Source: a virus
DNA: 53,087 bases
IMG/VR virus record: IMGVR_UViG_3300025876_000027
Location: 1 to 53,087 of that record
Reading direction: 5' to 3' (one strand)
The notes below the pieces were generated by a model, which saw nothing but the letters and a program-made list of their open reading frames with translations, searched no databases and was not told the DNA's origin. Positions 18,153-28,800 of the stretch are shown one piece after another (the first letter of the stretch is position 1; every line of letters begins with the position of its first letter). The translations under genes were made by a program, and so were the position numbers.

Positions 18153-21100
18153 ATGCCTAAAGTCACTAATACTTTTATAAAAAGTAAACTAAACAAAGAT
18201 TTAGATGCTAGACTTATCCCTAATGGAGAATATAGAGATGCTGTAAATGTACAAGTAAGTAGGTCCGAAAGTGATAGTGTTGGTTCACTTGAAAATGTTT
18301 TAGGTAATAAATTAATTAAAGATTTTGGTAATACAGATCTTACATGTATAGGTTATTTTGCTAATGAATCAACTGGTATGATTTATGTTTTCTTAACAGA
18401 CTATACAGACCCAGCACCTAACACACAAAGATCATACTCTACAACTGCAGAAAATTATATATACAGCTATAGTGTTGATAATGATAGCTCTACTCTTTTA
18501 GTTCAAGGAGCTTTTCTTAATTTTTCTAAAACAAATCCAATATTTGGTATTAATCAATTAGAAGAGTTTTTGTTTTGGACAGACAATAGAAACCAGCCTA
18601 GAAAAATAAACATAAACAGAGCTAACCCAAATGGTTTAGCAACTCCTGATTATTATACTAATGAAGATCAAATATCAGTAGCAAAATATAATCCATATAA
18701 ACCTATAGAACTATATAGAGAAATAAGCTCTACTGTTATAGAAACAACAATGGAAGATGCTACAAGTAAATTTTTACCTAATGGTGGTAGTGTTATATTA
18801 AGTAGTGCTATAGCTGCTCAAGCTACTTCTTTACCAATTTCAGGAGGTTCTTTAAAAGGTGAAGTTTTAACGGCTAGTCCAGTTAATCCATATACAAATA
18901 ATGTTGGCTCTACTGTTTCTTATGTAGATGCTAATAATAATATTCAAACAATAACTGGAGTTACTGTTAATACATTTCCAAGTGCTATAGCTATAACATT
19001 GACAGGAACAACATCTAATGTTCCAGCTTTAGCTATTGGTACAGAAATTATTTTTAATGCAAACCCTAAATATAGTTCATTATTTACTGGAGATTCTGAT
19101 TATTTAGACGATTTATTTGTAAGGTTTAGTTATAGATTTAAATTTGATGATGGTGAATATTCTTTAATAGCTCCGTTTACTCAAGTTGCTTTTATACCTA
19201 AGCAAGATGGTTACTTTATGTATATAAAACCAGACTCGACTACATCAACGCCTGGCTTAGACGACCAAGCAAATGCTTATAGAAGTTCTATAGTTTCATT
19301 TGTAGAAAATAAAGTTAATATTATAAAAATAATAATTCCAAGACCTAGTGAGTTATCTACAGGTGGTGGTTTTGCAGGATCAACTATTGCTAATGATTTT
19401 AAAATATCTGAATTAGATATATTATTTAAAGAATCAGATGCTTTAGCTGTTAAGGTTGTTGATACAATACCTGTTGCAAACATTACTATAAATAGTGATG
19501 GAGATATAGAATATTTATATGAGTCAACAAAACCATTTAGAACTCTTCCTTCTGATGAGCTTATAAGAGTATATGATAAAGTTCCTGTAAGAGCCCTTGC
19601 CCAAGAGATAAGTGGAAATAGAGTTATATATGCTAATTATCAAAATAAACATACACCTCCCGCGGTACTAGATTATACTATAGCAATAAATGAAAAAAAT
19701 AATATTGCTTTAGATAAAGGAACAGCTGTTGTACCTGGTTCCACATCAGGAACAACATTAAATTTTTCTAGTTCTTCTGGAACAATAGATATAGGTAGTT
19801 ACATTTATGGAACAGGAATAGTAAAAGGAACTGTTGTAACTTCAATTACTGGATCACCCGTGACATCAGTAACAATAAGTAATGCTGCAACGAACGCGTC
19901 TGGAACTATAACATTTAGAGCTGCTGGTGATGAAGAAGTAAAAGTAAGTAAAGTAGAATATCCTAATTCATCTGTTAAACAAAACAGAAATTATCAAGTT
20001 GGTGTAGTTTTAGCAGATAGATATGGAAGACAATCTACTGTTATTTTAAATGCAGCAAATCAAGGTTCAACCATATATCATCCTTATTTTGGTAAAGGTT
20101 TAGAGCAAAACGAATGGCCAGGTGATTCTATAAAAATGTTATTTAATTCTGGTATATCTCCTTCTGCGCCTAATCAAACAGATGAGTGGCCTGGTTTATA
20201 TAATGGCAATGTTGCAAGCGCTAATTATAATCCATTAGGTTGGTATTCATATAAAATAGTAGTTAAGCAAACAGAGCAAGAATATTACAATGTTTATTTA
20301 CCTGGTATAATGGCTGCTTACCCAGATTCTACAACTTTAGAAATAGGTAATACTTCTCACGCTGTTTTAATAGCAGATAATATTAATAAAATACCTAGAG
20401 ATTTATCGGAAGTTGGTCCTGAACAAAGACAATTTAGAAGCTCTGTTCGTTTATTTGGAAGAGTTGAAAATACTGCTGTATTAATAGACCCAAGTGATTT
20501 TGGATTAAGTAATAAACAATATTATACTTCAACAGAAGGTGATACTGCTTCGATAATATCTACTATGAAAGATTTATTTGAAGTACCTACAACATTAACT
20601 GCAGGGTTTAAACAATTTTATGACCATGAATCTGATCCTTTAATCGCTAGAATAAGCACTAATTCTAAAATAGGTCAAATATCAAGCGTAAATTCAAGTG
20701 CTACACCTCCTGGTCTTCAGTATTTAGCTGTTTATGAAACAGAACCTGTAGAATCTTTATTAGATATATATTGGGAAACAACTTCATCTGGTCTTATATC
20801 TTCTTTAAACACAGCTATATTGACAGGAACAGGTGGTGGAGCTTCACTAAGTAGTTTTAATACAAATAACTGGTCTGAGGCCTTGGCTAGTGGAGGAGAT
20901 ATATTAAATGCTGGTTTTCAATTATTAAACCAAACTGGACAAGTTATAACAATAGCAGGTAATAACTCATTTACTTTAACAAGTGTAATTGATGGTACTG
21001 GTCAAGATGTTCAAAATTTACCATCTGCTGGACCTTATTTCCAAATATACTTGGATAGTGGTTTTTATAAAATTAGAACAACTTCTACATATTATAGTCA

Positions 21101-21959
21101 AGTGTATTTTAATTCAAATCCTAAACTTAGAGAATTTACTTTTAATTTTAGGTCTATAATAATTGACGCAAGTAATGTCCCTACTACAACTTTGTTTAGC
21201 GAATTTGCAACAGTAAATAATGTTTCCCCAACTATTACAGCTAGCCCAGCTTCAGGTAGTACAATTACTTCTAATAGAAATTTAACATCAACATTAGTAA
21301 CTTTGTCTTCAGTTAATGGAGCTAATAATACTAATCTAGCCGGTAAAGACTTAACTTGGAATATAGTTTCTCAAAAAGTAACTGGAGATACAACCAACAC
21401 ACAAGTAAACTATTTTGAATTAACAACTCCAGTTGTGGGTAATACAAGTGCTACAACTCTTAAAAATATAAGTTCTGCTACTGAATCTAAATCTTATGAT
21501 TTGGTTGTAAGTTGTTCAGATCCAGGAGCTACAGCACAAGTTAACTACACGTTAGATTTAAGTGCTCCTGTTAATTTTGTAAAAGACACTCAACTGACAG
21601 TGACTGTTACTCAAAACGGAGAAATAGAAAGTGAAGAATGTGTATTAATAAATATAACATCAAGTCTTGTAGCTAATCAAAATGGATTTTATTTATATGT
21701 AAATTTCCCAACTTTAGGTCAAGACTTTAGTGATTTAATAACCGCTAGTGGTGGTGGAACTGCTTCTTCACCTATTCAAATAGATAGAACAAATGCTATA
21801 ACTTCAGGTAATGCATGTGGTGTTTGGTTATACGCTACTACTCAATCAGCTGTCATAGATTTGTTTTATGACAATTGTATGCCAGTGCACGCATCTAGTA
21901 GTAGATCAGAAAGCTTTGTAGATCAAAGCATAACGGGTATTGTATTTGAAGTAATTTAA
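18153..21959 (+). CDS. Tail tubular protein B / stabilisation protein-like, 1268 aa
   Basis: The start MPKVTNTFIKSKLNKDLDAR and LIPNGEYRDAVNVQVSRSES are the recognisable opening of T7 gp12-like tail tube or stabilisation proteins of this phage group. The chain is beta-rich throughout with Thr/Ser-rich repeats and short Ig-like or bacterial Ig-like stretches near the end. At 1268 residues it is larger than T7 gp12 (about 800), with the extra length in the C-terminal third, which may project from the tail and touch the cell surface. It follows the adaptor by six bases. Confidence 0.78.
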   Translation: MPKVTNTFIKSKLNKDLDARLIPNGEYRDAVNVQVSRSESDSVGSLENVLGNKLIKDFGNTDLTCIGYFANESTGMIYVFLTDYTDPAPNTQRSYSTTAENYIYSYSVDNDSSTLLVQGAFLNFSKTNPIFGINQLEEFLFWTDNRNQPRKININRANPNGLATPDYYTNEDQISVAKYNPYKPIELYREISSTVIETTMEDATSKFLPNGGSVILSSAIAAQATSLPISGGSLKGEVLTASPVNPYTNNVGSTVSYVDANNNIQTITGVTVNTFPSAIAITLTGTTSNVPALAIGTEIIFNANPKYSSLFTGDSDYLDDLFVRFSYRFKFDDGEYSLIAPFTQVAFIPKQDGYFMYIKPDSTTSTPGLDDQANAYRSSIVSFVENKVNIIKIIIPRPSELSTGGGFAGSTIANDFKISELDILFKESDALAVKVVDTIPVANITINSDGDIEYLYESTKPFRTLPSDELIRVYDKVPVRALAQEISGNRVIYANYQNKHTPPAVLDYTIAINEKNNIALDKGTAVVPGSTSGTTLNFSSSSGTIDIGSYIYGTGIVKGTVVTSITGSPVTSVTISNAATNASGTITFRAAGDEEVKVSKVEYPNSSVKQNRNYQVGVVLADRYGRQSTVILNAANQGSTIYHPYFGKGLEQNEWPGDSIKMLFNSGISPSAPNQTDEWPGLYNGNVASANYNPLGWYSYKIVVKQTEQEYYNVYLPGIMAAYPDSTTLEIGNTSHAVLIADNINKIPRDLSEVGPEQRQFRSSVRLFGRVENTAVLIDPSDFGLSNKQYYTSTEGDTASIISTMKDLFEVPTTLTAGFKQFYDHESDPLIARISTNSKIGQISSVNSSATPPGLQYLAVYETEPVESLLDIYWETTSSGLISSLNTAILTGTGGGASLSSFNTNNWSEALASGGDILNAGFQLLNQTGQVITIAGNNSFTLTSVIDGTGQDVQNLPSAGPYFQIYLDSGFYKIRTTSTYYSQVYFNSNPKLREFTFNFRSIIIDASNVPTTTLFSEFATVNNVSPTITASPASGSTITSNRNLTSTLVTLSSVNGANNTNLAGKDLTWNIVSQKVTGDTTNTQVNYFELTTPVVGNTSATTLKNISSATESKSYDLVVSCSDPGATAQVNYTLDLSAPVNFVKDTQLTVTVTQNGEIESEECVLINITSSLVANQNGFYLYVNFPTLGQDFSDLITASGGGTASSPIQIDRTNAITSGNACGVWLYATTQSAVIDLFYDNCMPVHASSSRSESFVDQSITGIVFEVI

Positions 21960-21983
21960 ATAAAAAATAAGTAATAATTAATT

Positions 21984-23501
21984 ATGCCAGGAGTAACAAT
22001 AGAAGTAAAATACTTTAACACTTTTGTATTAAAAAAGACGCTTAGCGGGCAATATGTAACCGACCAACCTATTTGGAACGGTTCTTTTGGTATACCTAGC
22101 ACTATAGCTGGTGGATATCCTGTTGTGGCAGACACATCTCAAGGAACTCCTTTCGCAATTGAAGAATCAAGAATACGTGGAGGTTTTAATAACACTTCTG
22201 TAGATTTTTCTCCAAGAGCGTATTTAGTTGAAGATAATCCAAACGCTTCTAGGTTATTTAGTTCTATAATATACTCTGGAATATTTAATTCAAGAACAGG
22301 TGTAAATGATACTAACGTTTTTCCTGTAGGTAGCGATATAACAAAAAGTGCTGATCCGGCAAGTGGTTCTATACAAAAGCTATATGCTGAAGATACAAAC
22401 ATGCTTGTTTTTCAAGAATACAAAGTAAGTAGGGCTTTAATAGACAAGGATGCAATATATGCTGCTGAAGGCGGTGGTACCGTAACGGCATCTAATTTAG
22501 TTATAGGAGTATTACAACCTTACGCTGGTGAATATGGAATAAGTAAAAATCCAGAAAGTTTTGCTGTTTATGGCTATAGAAAATATTTCACAGATAAAAA
22601 CAACAATGCAGTTTTAAGGCTATCCAGAGACGGTATGACTGAGATATCATCTTATGGAATGAAAGACTTCTTTAGAGATGAATTAAACAATATAGATACC
22701 AATGCTGGTGCAGGAGTAGTAAGAGGTGCTTATGATCTTTATACAGATCAATATATTTTATCTCTTCAACAAAGTACTGTATATAATACAAATACTACGT
22801 ATAAAACTTTATCATTTGACGATTCTATAAACGGTTGGACAAGTTTATATACTTATCAACCTGATCAAATATTTAGCATGCGTAATAGATTTTATTCATT
22901 TAAAAATGAAAAATTGTTTATACATAATGATACATCTGTTAGTAGAAATAGTTTTTATGGAGATGTACAACCAAGCTCTGTAACCGTTGTATTTAATCCA
23001 GACCCAATAAGATCAAAAACTTTTAGTACAATGAGTTATGAAGGTAATAATGGTTGGGAATTAACAACATTAGCTTCTGACGGTACTGGTAAAGATTATC
23101 AATCACTCAATAATGTTTATCTTAGTACAAATGATTCAGCAAATACTGTATTAAGTTATATAATGGGTGAATATATTATAAATCCAGCAAATGGTCAAGC
23201 TATTAGCGGCACACCTACAGGAGCCGGTGTTGGCCAAGGATATGTTGCTACTTTTGGTACTAAAAATCCGCCATACCCAAGACTATACGCTGGTTTTGAC
23301 AGAAAAGAAAATGCTTATGTTGCTAACTTAGTTAATAACAGTCCAGCAGCACAAGGTGAAATAATATTTGGAAGTGTAATAAGTGGTATAAAAGGTTTTT
23401 ATGCTACGGCTACATTTACAACAGATAGGTACACAGACCCTGGAGGAGAAAAACAATTGTTTTCAGTAGCAACAGACTTTTTCTCTAACAATGGATATTA
23501 A
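21984..23501 (+). CDS. Tail structural protein, 505 aa
   Basis: This beta-rich protein has the conserved-looking block FAIEESRIRGGFNNTSVDFS then PRAYLVEDN at residues 50-80 and a central region with KVSRALIDKDAIYAAEGGGT and ESFAVYGYRKYF. Similar blocks occur in the tail or hub proteins that follow the gp12-like protein in related virion modules. No enzymatic motif is visible. It is probably part of the tail tip or a hub for fibres. Confidence 0.68.
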   Translation: MPGVTIEVKYFNTFVLKKTLSGQYVTDQPIWNGSFGIPSTIAGGYPVVADTSQGTPFAIEESRIRGGFNNTSVDFSPRAYLVEDNPNASRLFSSIIYSGIFNSRTGVNDTNVFPVGSDITKSADPASGSIQKLYAEDTNMLVFQEYKVSRALIDKDAIYAAEGGGTVTASNLVIGVLQPYAGEYGISKNPESFAVYGYRKYFTDKNNNAVLRLSRDGMTEISSYGMKDFFRDELNNIDTNAGAGVVRGAYDLYTDQYILSLQQSTVYNTNTTYKTLSFDDSINGWTSLYTYQPDQIFSMRNRFYSFKNEKLFIHNDTSVSRNSFYGDVQPSSVTVVFNPDPIRSKTFSTMSYEGNNGWELTTLASDGTGKDYQSLNNVYLSTNDSANTVLSYIMGEYIINPANGQAISGTPTGAGVGQGYVATFGTKNPPYPRLYAGFDRKENAYVANLVNNSPAAQGEIIFGSVISGIKGFYATATFTTDRYTDPGGEKQLFSVATDFFSNNGY

Positions 23502-23519
23502 TAAATTAAATAAATAAAC

Positions 23520-24221
23520 ATGGCAGATCAAAATTGGTTTCAAAAAAACCCAGTAGCTTCGGCAGGCTTGATAGGTGCTGGTATTTCAGTAGCTGGAGCA
23601 GTAGTGGGTGGAATAATGGCAGCTAATACAGCCAAAGAATCTCGAAAAAAACAATTCGATTTAGAACAAGAACTTGAAACTTTAAGAAATAATAGACAAG
23701 AAATTGTAAATCCCTATGAAGATGTTAAAGACTTGAGTGGTATGTTAACTAATCAATTTGCTAATTTAGGTGTTGCAACTCAAGCTGCTGAAATGCAAGT
23801 AGAACAAGCTGATATATCATTAGCAAATACTTTAGATACTTTAAGAGCTACTGGTGCAAGTGCTGGTGGTGCTACTGCATTGGCACAAGCCGCTTTGCAA
23901 AGTAAAAAAGGTGTTTCCGCTGGTATTGAACAACAAGAAGCTCAAAATGAAAAACTTAGAGCTCAAGGAGAACAACAATTACAACAACAGCAATTAGCTG
24001 AAAAACAAAGAATACAAAGATTAGAAGCGGCTGGCAAGCAGTTTGTTTTTGGAGCTAGAGAAACAAGAGAAGTAACTGAGCTTGATAGAGCTTCAACGCT
24101 ATTAGAAAATGAACAAGCTATAGAAACGCAAGCTAATGCTGATATGATTGGTGCTATAACTGGAGGAGTTAGCAATATAGCTTCTATAGCTGGAGATGTT
24201 GCGCCATACCTTAAAAAATAA
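23520..24221 (+). CDS. Internal virion (ejection) protein, T7 gp14-like in architecture
   Basis: A hydrophobic helix at residues 13-36 (SAGLIGAGISVAGAVVGGIM) is followed by a long coiled coil rich in Glu/Gln/Ala and a small C-terminal hydrophobic patch (AITGGVSNIASIAGDVA). This membrane helix plus coiled coil, next to two larger internal-protein candidates, resembles the gp14-gp15-gp16 ejection set of T7. Such proteins leave the capsid first and build a channel through the envelope. Confidence 0.72.
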   Translation: MADQNWFQKNPVASAGLIGAGISVAGAVVGGIMAANTAKESRKKQFDLEQELETLRNNRQEIVNPYEDVKDLSGMLTNQFANLGVATQAAEMQVEQADISLANTLDTLRATGASAGGATALAQAALQSKKGVSAGIEQQEAQNEKLRAQGEQQLQQQQLAEKQRIQRLEAAGKQFVFGARETREVTELDRASTLLENEQAIETQANADMIGAITGGVSNIASIAGDVAPYLKK

Positions 24222-24230
24222 GATTAAATT

Positions 24231-25874
24231 ATGAGTTACAGAAATCCAAAACTAAACATTGATACTAAATCTGGGCAGTATTTAAGAGAAATGGGAGCTA
24301 AAGCTGCCGCTGGTGTAAGTAAGTTTGCAGCGGCTCAATTGGCAATTGAAAAAACTCTTGCTGAAAATAGTAAAATAGCAGCTGAACAAAAAAATGAAAG
24401 CCAAACCTGGAGAATGGGTGTAATGGAAGATTTAGGTGAAGTCATGGCAAATGGAGCTCTTTGGGACGGGTCTAATATTGAAAACATAGATGTTATGTTA
24501 GATAAAGGTGAAGAAATATTTTTAAAACCAGTTAAAACTCCTGAAGACATGCGCTTTTTAACTAATTTAAATCTTCTTGATGAAAATTTATTAGGTAGTA
24601 TAACAGGAATGAGCACTTTAGGTGAAGGTTATGAGAACGCATCTGCAAATACTGGTAGACCAGGTGGACTTGCTGCAGATGCTCCCCCAGCTGTTAATTC
24701 ATTTATACAAGGTTTTATAACTAATACAACTAAGGGAAAAAGAGAAGTTTTTATAAATTGTGATAATCCAAATGGTTGTTTTCAAGAATATAAATTTACT
24801 CCAGATAATAAAAATATACCAGCAATGTCTTACACATCTGACCAAATAAATAGTATGATGAACGAATCTGGTCAATTAAGAGCATACACTACGGTTAGTG
24901 ATTACCCAACAAAGTTTAATGAAATAATTAAAGAAAATAAATTTTTAGATGAAAAAGGAAAAGTAAGTGATTTATCTTTAAATAATTTATATAATACAAA
25001 CTATACTGAAACATATGATCCTGAAACAAGAAAAAGAACAAGGACAAGAAGTTTAAACTATGATGCTTTTGTAAAACAAAATTTTAGTAAAGTAAGTGGT
25101 TATGTAGGTAGTATAACTGGAGCTGCTGGAAGTTATGATCTTGTTGCAACAAACAACCAAGTTATAGATCAATTAAGAAGTAATGCTAAATCTAAACCAG
25201 GATCTATTTCAGAAGATTTTATAGAAAAATTAGAAAAATTTGATTATCCAACTGTTGAAAATGTATTAACACAAAACCGTAAAGAACAATTACAACAAAA
25301 TCTTACTGCTAATATTTTAAAATTACAGTCTATTGAATATTCAACAACTTCAACAGAAGATATTTTACCTAAAATTTCTGAAGAAGCAACTAATGAAGAC
25401 TATATTAAAGAAACACAAGATTTATCTAAAGGATTGTTAGATGCTTTATATACAAAAGACGCAGATTATTTTAATCAAAAAACATATAGTCCAGCTGGAA
25501 TACCAAGAGAAATATCAGGAATTGAATTTAAAGGACCTAAAGGAACTTTGCTTGAAATAAAATATTACTCAGGAACAACTACAACTGGTGAAGATAAAAA
25601 GAAAAAAAGAGATCAATATAAAACTAAAACTATAAATTTAGAAGATAAAAACGCAATGTCAGATTTATTTAAGAATCTAGTTGTAGATGGATTATATGAT
25701 AATGGAAAAATAAAATCAAAAATAATGACAACTTTTCAAAACACAATTTTCCCTGATGATGTTAAATTAAGAGCTAAAGATGGAATAAAACCTGGTAAAG
25801 ATGTAGAAATAGATAAAACAGAAAGTATAATTTATTCAGGAACTGCCTCAGATATAATAAATAACTTAAATTAA
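24231..25874 (+). CDS. Internal virion protein, gp15-like position, 547 aa
   Basis: The protein is hydrophilic, mainly helical in its first third (AAAGVSKFAAAQLAIEKTLA) and mixed later, with no membrane segment or catalytic motif. Its place between a gp14-like protein and a giant protein is the gp15 position in podovirus ejection modules. I see no sequence similarity to T7 gp15, so the function is inferred from order. Confidence 0.65.
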   Translation: MSYRNPKLNIDTKSGQYLREMGAKAAAGVSKFAAAQLAIEKTLAENSKIAAEQKNESQTWRMGVMEDLGEVMANGALWDGSNIENIDVMLDKGEEIFLKPVKTPEDMRFLTNLNLLDENLLGSITGMSTLGEGYENASANTGRPGGLAADAPPAVNSFIQGFITNTTKGKREVFINCDNPNGCFQEYKFTPDNKNIPAMSYTSDQINSMMNESGQLRAYTTVSDYPTKFNEIIKENKFLDEKGKVSDLSLNNLYNTNYTETYDPETRKRTRTRSLNYDAFVKQNFSKVSGYVGSITGAAGSYDLVATNNQVIDQLRSNAKSKPGSISEDFIEKLEKFDYPTVENVLTQNRKEQLQQNLTANILKLQSIEYSTTSTEDILPKISEEATNEDYIKETQDLSKGLLDALYTKDADYFNQKTYSPAGIPREISGIEFKGPKGTLLEIKYYSGTTTTGEDKKKKRDQYKTKTINLEDKNAMSDLFKNLVVDGLYDNGKIKSKIMTTFQNTIFPDDVKLRAKDGIKPGKDVEIDKTESIIYSGTASDIINNLN

Positions 25875-25876
25875 TT

Positions 25877-28800
25877 ATGGAAGAATTAGAAGAAATTGTA
25901 CAAAAAATGATGGATGAAAATACTCCTGAAGAAGAAATCAAAAAGTACATTAAAGATTACAAAGAGGGAAAGTCAAACGGTGTTGTAGCAATGGATGCGA
26001 CTGTAACACCAGAACAGGAAGCGTCCGAAAATATGGAATTACAATCGGAAAATATTTCTTTGGAATCACAAGAGCGTGAAAAAAGCCCAAATGGCTTATT
26101 AATTAATATAGAAAAATCTATAAAAGGAGCTAGAGAATTATCTTTAAAAAAACAAGAGTCTGAAGTTATTTCTAATTTTAATGATGTAAATAAAATTTTA
26201 AATTTAAATTTTGAAGGAGAAATTGTTGAATCAACTTCTGTTTCTACTCAAGAAATAAATGAAAACGCAAAATCCGCAAGTATTGGAAAAGCTTTAGATG
26301 ATGCTACTAAATTAAGTTTTGAAGAAAAACAATTAGCTATTTCACAAGCCGAAAATTTTGTAAATAATAAATCTACAAAATCTGTAAAAGTTAAAAAATT
26401 TCCTAACAATCCTGTTAGTGTTTTTATAAATAAACAGATTCCAAACGATGAATGGGTTGATTTAAATAAAAATGCAAAAACAAAAGTTTTTAATAATTTA
26501 AAAAAAGAATACCCAAGTTTTACACAAAAAGATTTTGATGAAAACTTAAATACGTATAATGAAGAAATACTTACTGAAATGGTAAGTATAAAAAATAAAA
26601 TAAATTTAAGAAAAGAAAGAGATAATAAAATAATAAACGTTATAGACACTTTTGATTTTTCAATGTCCTTAACAGATGCTCAAGAAAAATTAATAAAATA
26701 CAAAGAAAAAGAAAATAAAAAACTAGAAAAAAATATACAAAATTCTAGTGATTTTATGAATAACGCTGGCTCATATTTAACTCAAATAAATAACACTATA
26801 AAAAAGCTTGCTGGCACTAAATATGAAACTCAAGAACAAGCTAATAGAGCTAGAAAATTAGTTGACTCTTTACAATTAAAATTTAAAGAAACTCAAGAGG
26901 CTTCTTCAAAAAAATATCTTCAAGCAATGGATGATATAGAGACTTCAAATACAGCTTTGTCAGATTTAAATATTTTAACAAGAAATTATAATCCAATAAC
27001 TAATTTTGTTCAATCATTAAAAGCAAAAGGAGCTGGCCAGTTTGCCATAGGTGGTCTTAGGCTTTATGAAACTATTGTTAATCTTCCTGTTGAAATAGGT
27101 GAACTTTTAAACGTAAACTCAGCTTCTGATATATATATGAATAGCATGTTAGAAAGACCTGGCTCTTTCCAAGGAGTACCTAATGCTGTGACTACTGAAA
27201 AAAGTATAAAATTGATAAAAGAATGGCAAGAGGGTATATATAAAGAAATGCCATTGCCGCAAGATTTTGAAGATTTAAAAACACCTGAAGAATATGGTAG
27301 GTATATATCAGATCTAGCTGGTAGCCAACTTTTAAATATAGCTTCTGTTATGGTTTTAAAAAAAGCTGCACTACCTGTTTTAGGGTTAAATTCTTCTGGT
27401 GCTAAACTCCAACAGTTTGCTGAAGAACAAGAAAAATTAGACGCTTGGAAAAAAAATAAAATAGGACCTAAACCTGAAAGTGGAGATGTTAGTTTTGCAC
27501 AAAAATATATAACAGCAATTGGTTTTGGTGTTCTTGAAGGAGTAGGTTCAAAGCTACAATTAAAATTATATAAAGATTCACTTAGAGGATTTAGAGGTGC
27601 TTTAAAAAACCCTAAACTATCAGTAGGTATTAGGCAAGGCTTTACTAATTCACTAAAGTCAACTTTAAGTACGGCTAAAGATTTTGGTTTAGAAGGTCTT
27701 GAAGAAGGTTTTATAGTACAATATGGAAATAATTTTCTTGATAGGTTTGTTTTAGGAAAAAATATAAATTTACTTGATGGAGTTAAAAAAGCTGCAATTG
27801 ATGGTGTTTTAATAAGTCCTTTTTATAAAGCACCAGGGGTTTTAACGCCTATAGTTTCTATATTTCAATCTGTAGATTCTAATCAAAAAATAAGTCAATG
27901 GAAAACTGAAATAGATAAAATACAAAATTCATTGGTTGAAAATGCCAATATGGATTCTGAATTAATTCAAGTTGCTGAAAAAAGAATTTTTTCTTTAGTA
28001 AGTAAAATATCTGGGGAAATAAATAAAACAATGGATAGAACACTAAACATGTCTGAAGAAGACGTGATTAGTTTAGGTCAAATAGATGCGGAAATTTTTA
28101 ATTTAAGAAAACAACAGCAAAAAGCAGAGCAAAATGATTTATCTTTTAAAGGAGAAAATCCTTTATTAAAATCAATAGAAACAGAAGCAAACAATCTTTT
28201 ATTTGATAAAAATAATATATTAGAACCTTATATAAAACAAGATAATATTAAAAAAATAAAAGAGGTTCAAGAATTAAGTTCTAAAGCTAAAATTGACGAT
28301 AATTCTAATTTTTACGATACTAAAGAGGGTTTTATTAAAAGAGCCAAAGAATTAGGCATTGAAGTTACTGGAGAAGAAGACGCTCTTATAGATCCACAAA
28401 CTGGAGAAGTATTAATAAACGTAGACGTTGCTTCTGAAACAGGTGCTGTTTCTGCTCAACTTCACGAATATCTTCATAGAATATTAAAATCATCTTTTGT
28501 AAATGATTCTAAATCATTAAAGAAAATTAAAGATGAATTTAGAAATATTTTAAGTAAAAAACAATTAGCAATAGTTGAACAAAGAATTAATAAAAATTAT
28601 AGGTTTAATGAAGATGGTTCTGAAAAAAATGAATTAGAATACGCTGAAGAATACTTCACGGCTTTTTCTGACGCTGTTTTTAAAGATGAAATAAAATGGT
28701 CTGATAATTTAACAGAGTCGTTTTTATCATTTGGAAAAAAAATATTAGAACCAATTAGAAAAATACTTGGTAATGAAAAATTAGAATTTACTTCAGGAAG